Positions 34,701 through 44,914 of a DNA stretch of 64,000 bases are shown here, one piece after another. Under the pieces are notes generated by a model that was given only the letters and a program-made list of their open reading frames with translations, was not told where the DNA came from and searched no databases. The DNA lies in NCBI GenBank assembly GCA_964615335.1, contig CAZTMT010000010.1, positions 62,001-126,000 on the forward strand, in the 5' to 3' direction. The translations under genes were made by a program, and so were the position numbers. How positions within the stretch are numbered: position 1 is the first letter of the stretch; every line of letters begins with the position of its first letter. The DNA comes from HR10 sp964615335. Lineage in GTDB: Bacteria > Acidobacteriota > Blastocatellia > HR10.

Positions 34701-34762
34701 CGCTCGCCCTCCAGGCCGCGTGATCTTTCGCGCTTAAGTATAGAAGAGGCCCGCCTTTCTTT

Positions 34763-35803
34763 TCAAGAAGGGTTCGATGAAGAGGCGGACGGCCGCCCGA
34801 CGAGCCAGGCGATGCCGATCGAGAGGAAGTAGAGCAAGACCATGGGCAGGGCGAAGACGAGCAGATTCGGAATGTCTCCTGTCGGCGAGATGACCGCTGC
34901 CAGGACGAAGATCCCCAGAAGGGCGTATCGCCAGGGGCGCAGAAGCATCTGAGGGGTGACAATACCCAGGCGCGCCAGAAAGAGCGTGATCGTCGGGATC
35001 TGAAAGACGACTCCCAGACCCAGCATGATGACCAGAATGAGATCGAAGTACTCGCTGGCGCGCAGAAGCGGGCGGAATTCGCTCCCGAGCTGCAGGAGCC
35101 AATCGGCCGCGCGGGGGAAGGCGATGTAATAGCCGAAGGCCGCGCCGAGCACGAAAAATGCCGATCCCATGAAGAGGAAGGGGAGCACGTAGCGCTTCTC
35201 GTGCCGATAGAGCCCGGGCGAGACAAATGCCCACAACTGGTAGAGCAAAAAGGGCATGGCCAGAAAGAGAGCCGCATAGAAGGAAACGCGGATATACAGG
35301 CTGAAGGCTTCCTGCACGGTTGTGACAATCAACCGCTCTCCTGTGGGATTGGCGCTGCGAGGGGGCGGCAGACGCGTTCCGGCTGGGATCATGCCCTGAT
35401 CGGTCATCCACGGTTCGGCCAGCACAATCACCGATTCCCCCTGCCGCCGTTCCAGACGCGCCGGGACAGGGGTGCCCGCCGGGATCACGCGCCATCCGAT
35501 GCGCACCTCTTCGGGCAGAGAATAGGAGAAGCGCTCCCCCTCGCGCAGCTCCGACCGCTGGGGCTCGAGCACCGTGCGCACGCCGGCGGCTTCGGCGCGC
35601 GCGAGCGCCTGACGGACCGGCGTCTCCAGGAACTGGAAGATGGGCTCGCGAAAGAACCAGCACCCCCCCAGCAAGAAGAGCACCGCCAGAAGACAACGCA
35701 CCAGTCGCTGCCGCAGCTCCTCCAGATGCTCCAGCAGCGACATCTCCGTCCCCGCCAGTTCGTCCTCGACTTTCGGCTCCGGGTCCTCCGTCTTAAGATT
35801 CAC
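34763..35803 (-). CDS. tatC: TatC with a large first periplasmic loop
   Basis: 346 aa, against about 250 for typical TatC. The N-terminus MSLLEHLEELRQRLVRCLLAV and the core SFYAALFLAMPFLLYQLWAFVSPGLYRHEKR identify the family; six membrane helices are expected. Between TM1 and the QEAFSLYIRVSF region lies an insertion of about 85 residues containing two IPAGT segments (VIPAGTPVPA, MIPAGTRLPP). It would extend into the periplasm where Tat substrates dock. It overlaps the TatA/B-like gene by 11 bp. Its partner is that gene or tatA at 5909. Confidence 0.9.
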   Translation of the reverse strand: MNLKTEDPEPKVEDELAGTEMSLLEHLEELRQRLVRCLLAVLFLLGGCWFFREPIFQFLETPVRQALARAEAAGVRTVLEPQRSELREGERFSYSLPEEVRIGWRVIPAGTPVPARLERRQGESVIVLAEPWMTDQGMIPAGTRLPPPRSANPTGERLIVTTVQEAFSLYIRVSFYAALFLAMPFLLYQLWAFVSPGLYRHEKRYVLPFLFMGSAFFVLGAAFGYYIAFPRAADWLLQLGSEFRPLLRASEYFDLILVIMLGLGVVFQIPTITLFLARLGIVTPQMLLRPWRYALLGIFVLAAVISPTGDIPNLLVFALPMVLLYFLSIGIAWLVGRPSASSSNPS

Positions 35804-36053
35804 GGTTTTCCTTCAGATCCGAGCTCGATTCCCGTGGGGAAGATGAGGGAGACCACGTCGAGGCGCTCAGCCGCTTCTCCTCCATGAGAATCTCCTCCTC
35901 CCAGGAGCGCTTGAATTCCTCCGAGGCGCGGCGAAACTGAGCCAGACTCTGACCCAGCGAGCGTCCCAGCTCGGGCAGCTTCCGCGGCCCGAAAAGGATC
36001 AAGGCGATCACCAGAAGGAAGAGGATTTCCGTCATGGACAGGCCGTTGAACAT
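35793..36053 (-). CDS. TatA/TatB-family subunit
   Basis: 86 aa. One helix (MTEILFLLVIALILFGPRKLPELGRSLGQ), an amphipathic helix and a charged tail. The FGPRKLPEL motif and the lack of a long TatB tail leave TatA versus TatB undecided; the overlap with tatC suggests the TatB-like partner. It forms with tatC the second Tat locus in the window. Confidence 0.88.
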   Translation of the reverse strand: MFNGLSMTEILFLLVIALILFGPRKLPELGRSLGQSLAQFRRASEEFKRSWEEEILMEEKRLSASTWSPSSSPRESSSDLKENRES

Positions 36054-36088
36054 CCGCTCGACTCCGCCCTGTGTTTGCTCACGCTTAT

Positions 36089-36117
36089 ACTATGGGCCCA
36101 CGGCTTCATTTCGTCAA
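36089..36117 (-). promoter_or_regulatory. Candidate promoter of the tatB/A-tatC-GWxTD operon
   Basis: Minus strand TTGACG (36117-36112), 17-bp spacer, CATAGT (36094-36089); the -35 lies inside the 3' end of the LysR gene, about 40 bp upstream of the tat start. Confidence 0.45.
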
Positions 36118-37023
36118 GCGCGCTTCGCGGCCTCGGGCGTTGGGAGCCATCGCCCGGATGACTTCCAGGAACTTCTGCGCGGCGTGCGAGTGGACTTTGT
36201 CTCGCAGATAGATCACGCGCAGGACGCGCCGGTACCGGAACCCCTGAATGGGGACGGTCGCGAGCTTCCCTTGCTGCACTTCTTCCTCGATGCACATGCG
36301 AGGGACGAAGGCCAACCCCAGCCCCATTTTCACGAACTCTTTGATCGTCTCAATGCTCGTCAGCTCGATGGCGATATTCAGAGGAACGCGCGCTCGGCGA
36401 AAGGCGCGAATCACATGCTCGCGCGCGGGCGAACGCACATTGTGCGCGATGAAGGGTTCGCCCCCGAGATCCTTCAGCGTCACTCTCTCCTGCTGGGCCA
36501 GGGGATGATGAGGCGGCAGGATCAGGACCAGCTCGTCCTCCAGGATCGGGAACGAGGCCAGCTCGCTCTCGTTCGGATCGAAAGAGACGATCCCGAAATC
36601 GAGATTCCGCTCTTTGATCTCCCGGGGGAGCCGCTCGGAGAAGGAGCGGTAGACCTCGATCTTGATCGTCGGATGGCGCTCGCGGAAAGCCAGAATGATG
36701 CGGGGCAGCACGTAGAGGCTCGTGCTCTCGTTGGCCCCGATCGTGACTCGGCCCGTGTGCAATTGCCGTATCTCCTCGATCGTCGCGAGCGCCTCGCGAC
36801 GCAGATTGAGGATCCTCTGCGCGTATTCGAACAGGACCTGGCCGACTTCGGTCAACGCGACCTCCCTCTGGGACCGGTCAAAAAGCAGCGCTCCGACCTC
36901 TTCCTCCAGCTTCTTGATCGAGATGCTCAGAGCCGGCTGCGTACGGGCTAACTGCTCGGCGGCGCGCGAGAAACTGCGCGACCGCGCGATGGCCACCAGC
37001 GCCTCCAGTTGCGCGAACTCCAT
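36106..37023 (-). CDS. LysR-family transcriptional regulator
   Basis: 305 aa. The winged HTH (MEFAQLEALVAIARSRSFSRAAEQLARTQPALSISIKKLEEEVGALLFDR) is followed by a periplasmic-binding-like effector domain (VTIGANESTSLYVLPRIILAFRERHPTIKIEV). The ATG is preceded by GAAGGAGGGG. It is divergent from leuA with 160 bp between, and a TAAC-N4-GTTA palindrome in that gap could be its site. Co-location suggests control of leucine genes, by analogy with other LysR-leu arrangements, but the effector is unknown. Confidence 0.9.
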   Translation of the reverse strand: MEFAQLEALVAIARSRSFSRAAEQLARTQPALSISIKKLEEEVGALLFDRSQREVALTEVGQVLFEYAQRILNLRREALATIEEIRQLHTGRVTIGANESTSLYVLPRIILAFRERHPTIKIEVYRSFSERLPREIKERNLDFGIVSFDPNESELASFPILEDELVLILPPHHPLAQQERVTLKDLGGEPFIAHNVRSPAREHVIRAFRRARVPLNIAIELTSIETIKEFVKMGLGLAFVPRMCIEEEVQQGKLATVPIQGFRYRRVLRVIYLRDKVHSHAAQKFLEVIRAMAPNARGREARLTK

Positions 37024-37058
37024 AGATTCCCCTCCTTCGAGCGCCCCTCATTCTACCA

Positions 37059-37070
37059 TAACCTTCGTTA
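37059..37070. promoter_or_regulatory. Candidate LysR operator
   Basis: TAAC-CTTC-GTTA perfect palindrome in the lysR/leuA gap, 35 bp upstream of the leuA -35. LysR sites are usually T-N11-A; this is a short partial match. Confidence 0.35.
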
Positions 37071-37093
37071 ATTGTCAGCGAAAAAGAATAAAT

Positions 37094-37123
37094 TTTACAA
37101 ACCACCGGGGGAGAGGCTACACT
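37094..37123 (+). promoter_or_regulatory. Candidate leuA promoter
   Basis: TTTACA (37094-37099), 18-bp spacer, TACACT (37118-37123), with an A/T-rich upstream element (37081-37096). A 7-bp inverted repeat TCCGTCC/GGACGGA (37130-37136 and 37149-37155) sits at the start of the transcript. Confidence 0.5.
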
Positions 37124-37183
37124 ACACCTTCCGTCCGCGTCGCGCGCGGGACGGAGTCTTCAGGGCAAAGGAGGGAAAGCGAC

Positions 37184-38758
<1,575 letters not shown>

Positions 38759-38809
38759 GGGCATCTGGAGAAGGAGAGTCGCCGCGCCTTCCCAAAAGAA
38801 GGAGGTTTC

Positions 38810-39910
38810 ATGTCGCACGCCGGTCGGTCCTTTCGCGTCGCGGTCTTGCCGGGAGATGGCATCGGGCCGGAGGTCGTCGCGCAAGCGGTGAAGGTCCTCC
38901 GGGAGATCGAAAGGCTTTATGGACACCGGTTCGAGCTGACCTATTTCCCGATCGGAGGGGTCGCGCTCCGGGAGACGGGCGTGCCCTTCCCCCCGGAGAC
39001 GGAGCGGGGATGTCAGCAGAGCGATGCCGTGCTTCTGGGGGCGGTCGGCGCTCCGGAGTTCGACGCGAATCCTCCGGAGTTGAAGCCCGAGACGGGATTG
39101 CTTCAGCTCCGGCAGAGCCTGGAGGCGTTCGCCAATCTGCGTCCGGCCTTCTTACATGAGCCTCTCATTGAGGCTTCGCCTCTCAAACCCGAGATCGTCC
39201 GGGGGACGGATCTGCTCATTGTGCGAGAGCTGACGGGAGGCCTCTACTTCGGCACGCCGCGCGGCTTCGAGAGGGGGGAGACCGAGGCCGCCGTCAACAC
39301 GCTGCGCTACAGCCGGGCCGAGATCGAGCGCGTCGCGCGCGTCGCTTTCCAGGTGGCGCGGCGTCGGCGTCGCCGGGTCACCTCCGTGGATAAAGCCAAT
39401 GTGCTGGAGACGTCGCAACTGTGGCGCCGGGTCGTCACGGAGGTGGCCGCCGAATTCCCCGATGTCGAGCTGGAGCATCTCTACGTTGACGCCTGTGCCA
39501 TGCATCTTCTGGCCAATCCTCGCCGCTTCGACGTCATCCTGACCGAGAATATGTTCGGCGACATCCTGAGCGATGAGGCGGCGATGCTGGTGGGCTCCAT
39601 CGGGATGCTTCCTTCGGCTTCGATCGGGGGACGCGTCGGCCTGTACGAGCCGGTTCACGGTTCGGCTCCGGATATTGCGGGGCGGGGGATCGCGAACCCC
39701 CTGGCCACGATCGCTTCGGCGGCGATGATGCTCCGCTATTCCTTCGGCCTGGAAGAAGAGGCGAGCGCTATCGAGCGGGCGATCGCGCGCGCTTTGCAGC
39801 AGGGCTATCGAACGGCCGATATCTACCGGGGCGAAGGGGAACTGCTGGGGACCGAGGCGATGGGGGATCAGATCGTCGCCTTCTTGCGGCAGGAGCGGGC
39901 GACGACCTGA
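38810..39910 (+). CDS. leuB: 3-isopropylmalate dehydrogenase
   Basis: 366 aa, ATG after AAGAAGGAGG. Isocitrate/isopropylmalate dehydrogenase motifs: VAVLPGDGIGPEVVAQ, LLGAVGAPEFD, ELTGGLYFG, VDKANVLETSQLWR and the C-terminal ENMFGDILSDEAAMLVGSIGMLPSASIG plus YEPVHGSAPDIAGRGIANPLATI. It oxidises and decarboxylates 3-isopropylmalate with NAD. It overlaps the convergent unknown gene by 43 bp. Confidence 0.96.
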   Translation: MSHAGRSFRVAVLPGDGIGPEVVAQAVKVLREIERLYGHRFELTYFPIGGVALRETGVPFPPETERGCQQSDAVLLGAVGAPEFDANPPELKPETGLLQLRQSLEAFANLRPAFLHEPLIEASPLKPEIVRGTDLLIVRELTGGLYFGTPRGFERGETEAAVNTLRYSRAEIERVARVAFQVARRRRRRVTSVDKANVLETSQLWRRVVTEVAAEFPDVELEHLYVDACAMHLLANPRRFDVILTENMFGDILSDEAAMLVGSIGMLPSASIGGRVGLYEPVHGSAPDIAGRGIANPLATIASAAMMLRYSFGLEEEASAIERAIARALQQGYRTADIYRGEGELLGTEAMGDQIVAFLRQERATT

Positions 39911-40641
39911 AGGCGTTCGCCCCAGCAGAGGTCCAGGATCGGAGTCACCTCGGAGAAGATGGCCATCAGAGCATCCAGGATGTCGCGTCCTTCCATGGTG
40001 CGAATCTCCTGCTCGCTCACAGGGTAAAAGAGCTGAAATCCGCACCACTGACGAGCCGGCGCGCGAGTGATCACCTGACGCACGGCCAGTGCCCCCCCGA
40101 AATGCGCTCCGGCGAACTCGCGTCCTCCCGCCCAGCTCCCCACGAAGAGATGAAACCCATCCTGCTCGATCAGGCGCCGGAGCGTGCGCTCCAGGGCACT
40201 TCCTCGCTTCAGATGCGCCAGCAAGCGATGCCAGTCCCAATCCGCCCGGAGCCGGCACTGAGGAAACTCCGGAGGGGGGATCACATACCCCCGCTCGACC
40301 TGCATCCCCGCCTGAAGGGTGCGCTCCTCCCGATCCAGCGAGACGAAGTACTTCGCGCAGCCGAAACTCACTCGGTCGCGACGGACGGAGCGCGGGAAGA
40401 AACCGATCCATTGCCAGTAAAGGCCTCGCCCCCAGCGCACGGTGACAAACGGCTCGCCGAAGGCGGATTCCAGAGCTGCCTTGACGATGCGCGTCAGGCG
40501 ATGTTCCGGCTCTAACCCTCCGATGCGAATCCCGCGCTCGAAGTCCAGATACTCGCGGCGGAAGACGGCCAGAGGAGGAACCCGGAATCGAACCGGAGGG
40601 CGGAAGTCGGCGTCCGTCGGGCCTGGAGGTCTCATCGTCAT
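39868..40641 (-). CDS. Protein of unknown function
   Basis: 257 aa; ATG overlapping the upstream stop (ATGA), so it is coupled to the alkaline-phosphatase-like gene. It has no signal peptide. Visible features are an N-terminal Pro/Arg-rich stretch, WGRGLYWQWIGFFPRSVRRDRVSFGCAKYFVSL, a positively charged middle and GFHLFVGSWAGGREFAGAHFGGALAVRQVI. No catalytic motif was recognised. Its 3' end overlaps leuB by 43 bp in opposite orientation. The coding signature is normal and the coupling supports a real gene. Confidence 0.55.
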   Translation of the reverse strand: MTMRPPGPTDADFRPPVRFRVPPLAVFRREYLDFERGIRIGGLEPEHRLTRIVKAALESAFGEPFVTVRWGRGLYWQWIGFFPRSVRRDRVSFGCAKYFVSLDREERTLQAGMQVERGYVIPPPEFPQCRLRADWDWHRLLAHLKRGSALERTLRRLIEQDGFHLFVGSWAGGREFAGAHFGGALAVRQVITRAPARQWCGFQLFYPVSEQEIRTMEGRDILDALMAIFSEVTPILDLCWGERLQVVARSCRKKATI

Positions 40642-42053
40642 CGGATTACCGGCTGAGGTTCTGCCGAGCCTTCGGAGGCCTTGGCGCGATGCGCCAGTCC
40701 GAGAGCCGACCAGAGATCGGCGGCGCGAACCGCTTCGGGCAATTCTCGGATCGTCGTGAGCACAAAGCCTTCTGTCTGCGCGCGGCGCAAATTCCCATGC
40801 GTCGCGCGCAAGATGGCAAAGAGATCCAGCAACTCGCTCCCCTCATAATATCCATCGTCGAGGCTCACCAGCACGCTCGCCGGGTGCCGGACAGGGCCCA
40901 TGAGGCTCTCCCACAGACGCCGAAGCGCATCCGGATAGCGATGCGCGTGCGTGGCGGCGAAGAGATCGGCATCAGCGACAAATCCCTCTTCATCCATGCG
41001 CCCTTCGGCGCGCAGTCGCTCCAGGATGGGATTCATGTCCAGCGGATCTCCGACAAATGTGAGATAGCGATAGCGATCGCCCCACCGTTCGATGCGCGCT
41101 CGCCCGCGGGGGCCGACAATATAGACCATCCCGTTGCGATGGTAGGCGACCAGATCCACTCCCGGAACGATCGAAAGCACTTCGGCCAGGCGCGGTTCCT
41201 GCTCTTCGGCGACATAGAACACGGCGCATCCGACCAGTCCGTAGCGCGGCTGAACGACGCTCCGCTCTCCCTCCAACCGGCTCCCGAGCCGAAACCCATC
41301 AGCGCGCAGGGCATCCTGCAATTCCGCGCGCCGGTAGCGCGCGAAGAGATTGCCGTGATCGGAGAAGAGCGTCAGGTGGATCTGTCCTCCGGATTCGAGA
41401 AAGAGCTGCTCTAGCTTTCGATCCACCGTGGCCAGGAAATGGCGCACCAGACTTTCCCCCCCGACATGCGCCAGCGGATCGGTCGCGCTCACATAGGCGA
41501 TGAAAACCTCCTCCGAAGAGCGTCGGAACTTCGCCAGGGCCTTTCGGAGCGAGAGTTGCGCATCCCAGAGCGCGCTCAGCGGAGGGGCGGCATATTCGAG
41601 AGTCATCGCCCATCCCGACGGGTGATAGTCGAAGAGTTCTCGGAACGTCCCTTCGATGAACGTGCTCCGGCGGAAACGCTGCCAGAATCCTCCGCGCATG
41701 GCGTTTGCCACAGGATCGTAGTAGTAGTCCTCATATCCGGGTGACGGGAGGGCTCCCCACGGCCTCAGGATCTCGATGAAAGCCGGATTGGTGAGCGAGG
41801 GATAAGGGGCGATCAGCCGCGTCGGCCGATGAAAGAAGGCGAAATGCCCCTGACGCCACATCTCTTCCACAAGCGCATACCCGACGCCGTCCAGCGAGAG
41901 AACGAAATGACGCAGGGGAGGATGCGGCTGCGGCGCGCGCTCGGAAGTGTACGTCGGGTTTGCGGGCCAGGCCGGCGACCTGTGGGATTTTTCTGGGAAC
42001 TGCGAACCGATCATCGTCATCCCAAGCAGGAGCCAGAGCAGGGACCGCGGCAT
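40638..42053 (-). CDS. Secreted alkaline-phosphatase-superfamily phosphodiesterase
   Basis: 471 aa from the ATG at 42053. A short signal peptide (SLLWLLLGMTMIG) precedes an alkaline-phosphatase-like fold: FVLSLDGVGY (metal-binding Asp), APYPSLTNPAF (nucleophile Ser/Thr), a DPLAHVGG Asp-His pair and a LFSDHGN metal site. This type I phosphodiesterase/nucleotide pyrophosphatase group acts on phosphodiesters or lipid phosphates in the periplasm. A substrate was not determined. It is followed by the unknown gene and preceded by alaS, in one minus-strand run. Confidence 0.78.
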   Translation of the reverse strand: MPRSLLWLLLGMTMIGSQFPEKSHRSPAWPANPTYTSERAPQPHPPLRHFVLSLDGVGYALVEEMWRQGHFAFFHRPTRLIAPYPSLTNPAFIEILRPWGALPSPGYEDYYYDPVANAMRGGFWQRFRRSTFIEGTFRELFDYHPSGWAMTLEYAAPPLSALWDAQLSLRKALAKFRRSSEEVFIAYVSATDPLAHVGGESLVRHFLATVDRKLEQLFLESGGQIHLTLFSDHGNLFARYRRAELQDALRADGFRLGSRLEGERSVVQPRYGLVGCAVFYVAEEQEPRLAEVLSIVPGVDLVAYHRNGMVYIVGPRGRARIERWGDRYRYLTFVGDPLDMNPILERLRAEGRMDEEGFVADADLFAATHAHRYPDALRRLWESLMGPVRHPASVLVSLDDGYYEGSELLDLFAILRATHGNLRRAQTEGFVLTTIRELPEAVRAADLWSALGLAHRAKASEGSAEPQPVIR

Positions 42054-42097
42054 CACGGCGCGCTTCTCGTCCCGAGACTCCCGAAGTCCGCGATCGA

Positions 42098-44797
42098 CTA
42101 TGATCTGTTCGGAGCCGCGTCGCCTTCGGTGCGCGCAGCCGAGAGCATCTCGGCGACGACCCGATAGGCCGCTTCCAGGGCTTCGGGCAATTTCTCCAGA
42201 TCGCGTCCTCCGGCCTCAGCCAGATCGGGGCGTCCCCCTCCGCGCCCTCCGACAATTGTGGCTAATTCGCGAACGATCTTCCCGGCATGCAACGGAGGTA
42301 CCAAATCGCGGGAGACGCGCACCAGAAGCGTCGCTTTTCCATCCTGAGCCTGGCCGAGGACGATGACGCCCGGAGCGATCCGGTTGAGCAACCGATCAGC
42401 CAGCTCGCGCAGGCTCGCCGGATCCAGGTTCTCGACGCGCTCGACCAGCACTCGAACTCCCTGCACTTCGCGGACGCGCTCGAGGGCATCGGCGACCGCC
42501 TGCGCCGCCAATTTCAGGCGCAGGACTTCGGCCTCTCGCTCCAGACGCCTCAGTTCGGCTTGCAGGCGTTCGACCTGAGCGGGCACATCGGCCGGTGTCG
42601 TGCGCAGCATCTCAGCCACCTGAGCCAGTCGCGCCTCATCCTCCTGGAAGCGTTCCAGCGCAGCCCGCCCGCACACGGCCTCAATCCGTCGTACACCCGC
42701 TCCGATGGATTCCTCCCTCACGATCTTGAAGAGTCCGATGTCTCCGGTCCGAGCGACATGCGTGCCGCCACACAGCTCTTTGGAAAAGCCCGGGACTTCG
42801 ACCACACGCACGCGCGCGCCGTATTTTTCGCCAAAGAAAGCGAGCGCTCCGGACTCCAGCGCGCGCTCCAGGTCCATCTCAACCTTGGCGACTTCGACGT
42901 TTCGAAGGATCTGCTCGTTGACCAGATCCTCGATGGCTTTGATCTCCTCCGGAGTGAGCGGGGCAAAATGCGTGAAATCGAACCGGAGCCGATCCGGAGC
43001 GACGAGACTTCCGGCTTGCTTGACATGGGGACCGAGCACTTCGCGCAGCGCGGCGTGCAGAAGGTGCGTCGCCGTGTGATGCGGACGGATACGCTCGCGC
43101 CGCTCGACATCAATGTGCGCGCGGACGCGATCGCCCGTGCGCAGCTCGCCCGTCTCGATCTCGGCGACATGAACGTACTTAGCCACGGTCGCCGTCCCAT
43201 CGCTCACGAAGGTTTTCGAGACGGTATCGAGGACGCGGGCGCGGGCTCCCTCGCTCTCAATCACGCCCGTATCGCCAACCTGTCCTCCCGACTCGGCGTA
43301 AAAGGGGGTTTGATCGAGCACGATGTCCACGACCTGACCGGCTCGGACTCGATCCACCGGCTGGCCGTTCACAAACAGAGCCAGCACGCGCGCATCGCAC
43401 TCGGTCTGCTCGTAGCCGAGGAAGCGCGTCTGGATCTCTTCAATTGTCGCGACAGCCTCTGTGTCCGCGAGCTTCTCCTGAAGGCTTCTCTTCCAGGCCT
43501 CCTGAGCGCGTTCTCGCTGTTCCTTCAGGGCTTCGCGGAACCCCTCCCAATCCACCGCATATCCGCGCTGCGCGGCAATGTATTCGATCAGATCCTCGCG
43601 CAGGCCGTACGTATCGTAGAGCATGAAGGCGTCGCTTCCGGCGATCTGGCGGCCCCGGGTGCGCTCGAGGATCTCATCGAACTTGCGCAGACCCGCCGAG
43701 AGCGTGGAGAAGAACAGTTGCTCTTCGCGTCGCACGACCCGCTCGATCGTCGTCCGCGCATCGAGCAGCTCCGGATAAGCCGGAGCCATGAGGTCAATCA
43801 CGCACGCTGTCACCGCGTGGAAGAAAGGTGAGGGCAGACCGAGCTTGCGCCCGTGCCAGAGGGCGCGTCGCATGATCTTTCGCAGCACGTAGGCGCGCCC
43901 CTCATTGCCCGGGAACACTCCATCGGCGATCAGAAAGGCCGTCGCGCGCGCATGATCCGCGATCACGCGCATGGACATCCCCTCTTCGCTCTCGCTCACA
44001 TAGGGGCGGCCGGCCAGATCGACGATCCGCTCCAGGATAGGACGGATGAGATCGGTCTCGTAGTTGGACATGACTCCCTGCAGCACAGCGGCGATCCGCT
44101 CCAGCCCCATCCCCGTATCCACAGAAGGTTTGGGCAGAGGCTTCAGCCTCCCCTCCTCGTCGCGCTCAAACTGCATGAAGACGAGGTTCCAAATCTCGAT
44201 GATGTGATCGCCCGGACCATTCACATACTCGGGGCGGTTGAACGTCGGGTCCTCGCCGATGAAATAGTGGATCTCGCTGCAGGGCCCACAGGGACCGGTC
44301 TCTCCCATGGCCCAGAAATTCTCCTGGGCGCCGAAACGCAGGATGCGCTCGGGCGCCGCCCCCACCTTCCTCCACAGCGCGGCCGCTTCTTCATCCTCCT
44401 CGTAGACGGTGAACCAGAGGCGCTCGATGGGAAGCTCCCACTGCCTCACCAGCAGGTCCCAGGCGAACCAGATCGCCTCTTCCTTGAAGTAGTCGCCGAA
44501 GCTGAAATTCCCCAGCATCTCGAAGAACGTATGATGCCGGGCCGTCCGGCCGACCTGTTCGAGATCGTTATGCTTTCCTCCGGCGCGCACACATTTTTGC
44601 GCCGAAGCCGCTCGCGTATACTCCCGCTCTTCCAGACCGAGGAAGACGTTCTTGAACTGGTTCATCCCGGCGTTGGCGAAAAGAAGCGTGGGATCCTGGG
44701 GCAGGACAAGCGGTGAGCTTTTCACCACCCGATGGCCGTGCCGCTCGAAGTACGCGAGGAAGGCGCGACGGATCTCATGCCCGCTGGCTCCCCACAT
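42098..44797 (-). CDS. alaS: Alanyl-tRNA synthetase
   Basis: 899 aa using the ATG at 44797. Class II synthetase core (SGHEIRRAFLAYFERHGHRVVKSSPLVLPQDPTLLFANAGMNQFKNVFLG), GMGLERIAAVLQG, and an editing domain with the HxxxH motif HHTATHLLHAAL and CGGTHVARTGDIG as zinc ligands. The C-terminal DHHA1 region is GGGRGGRPDLAEAGG. It attaches Ala to tRNA-Ala and edits Ser/Gly mischarging. It is preceded by proline dehydrogenase and followed by the phosphodiesterase gene. Confidence 0.97.
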   Translation of the reverse strand: MWGASGHEIRRAFLAYFERHGHRVVKSSPLVLPQDPTLLFANAGMNQFKNVFLGLEEREYTRAASAQKCVRAGGKHNDLEQVGRTARHHTFFEMLGNFSFGDYFKEEAIWFAWDLLVRQWELPIERLWFTVYEEDEEAAALWRKVGAAPERILRFGAQENFWAMGETGPCGPCSEIHYFIGEDPTFNRPEYVNGPGDHIIEIWNLVFMQFERDEEGRLKPLPKPSVDTGMGLERIAAVLQGVMSNYETDLIRPILERIVDLAGRPYVSESEEGMSMRVIADHARATAFLIADGVFPGNEGRAYVLRKIMRRALWHGRKLGLPSPFFHAVTACVIDLMAPAYPELLDARTTIERVVRREEQLFFSTLSAGLRKFDEILERTRGRQIAGSDAFMLYDTYGLREDLIEYIAAQRGYAVDWEGFREALKEQRERAQEAWKRSLQEKLADTEAVATIEEIQTRFLGYEQTECDARVLALFVNGQPVDRVRAGQVVDIVLDQTPFYAESGGQVGDTGVIESEGARARVLDTVSKTFVSDGTATVAKYVHVAEIETGELRTGDRVRAHIDVERRERIRPHHTATHLLHAALREVLGPHVKQAGSLVAPDRLRFDFTHFAPLTPEEIKAIEDLVNEQILRNVEVAKVEMDLERALESGALAFFGEKYGARVRVVEVPGFSKELCGGTHVARTGDIGLFKIVREESIGAGVRRIEAVCGRAALERFQEDEARLAQVAEMLRTTPADVPAQVERLQAELRRLEREAEVLRLKLAAQAVADALERVREVQGVRVLVERVENLDPASLRELADRLLNRIAPGVIVLGQAQDGKATLLVRVSRDLVPPLHAGKIVRELATIVGGRGGGRPDLAEAGGRDLEKLPEALEAAYRVVAEMLSAARTEGDAAPNRS

Positions 44798-44877
44798 ATC
44801 CTTACCTCGCTCTCGGGCTCGGGCCTTTGCGGGAACAACAACCTTCTGCGCGCGCTCCCGAGCCCCTGAAAGCAAAA

Positions 44878-44906
44878 AGGATAACCTAAAACGAACCCTC
44901 CGACAA
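44878..44906 (-). promoter_or_regulatory. Candidate alaS promoter
   Basis: Minus strand TTGTCG (44906-44901), 17-bp spacer, TATCCT (44883-44878), about 80 bp before the alaS ATG in the only sizeable gap of this operon. Confidence 0.5.
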
Positions 44907-44914
44907 TGCGAGCG

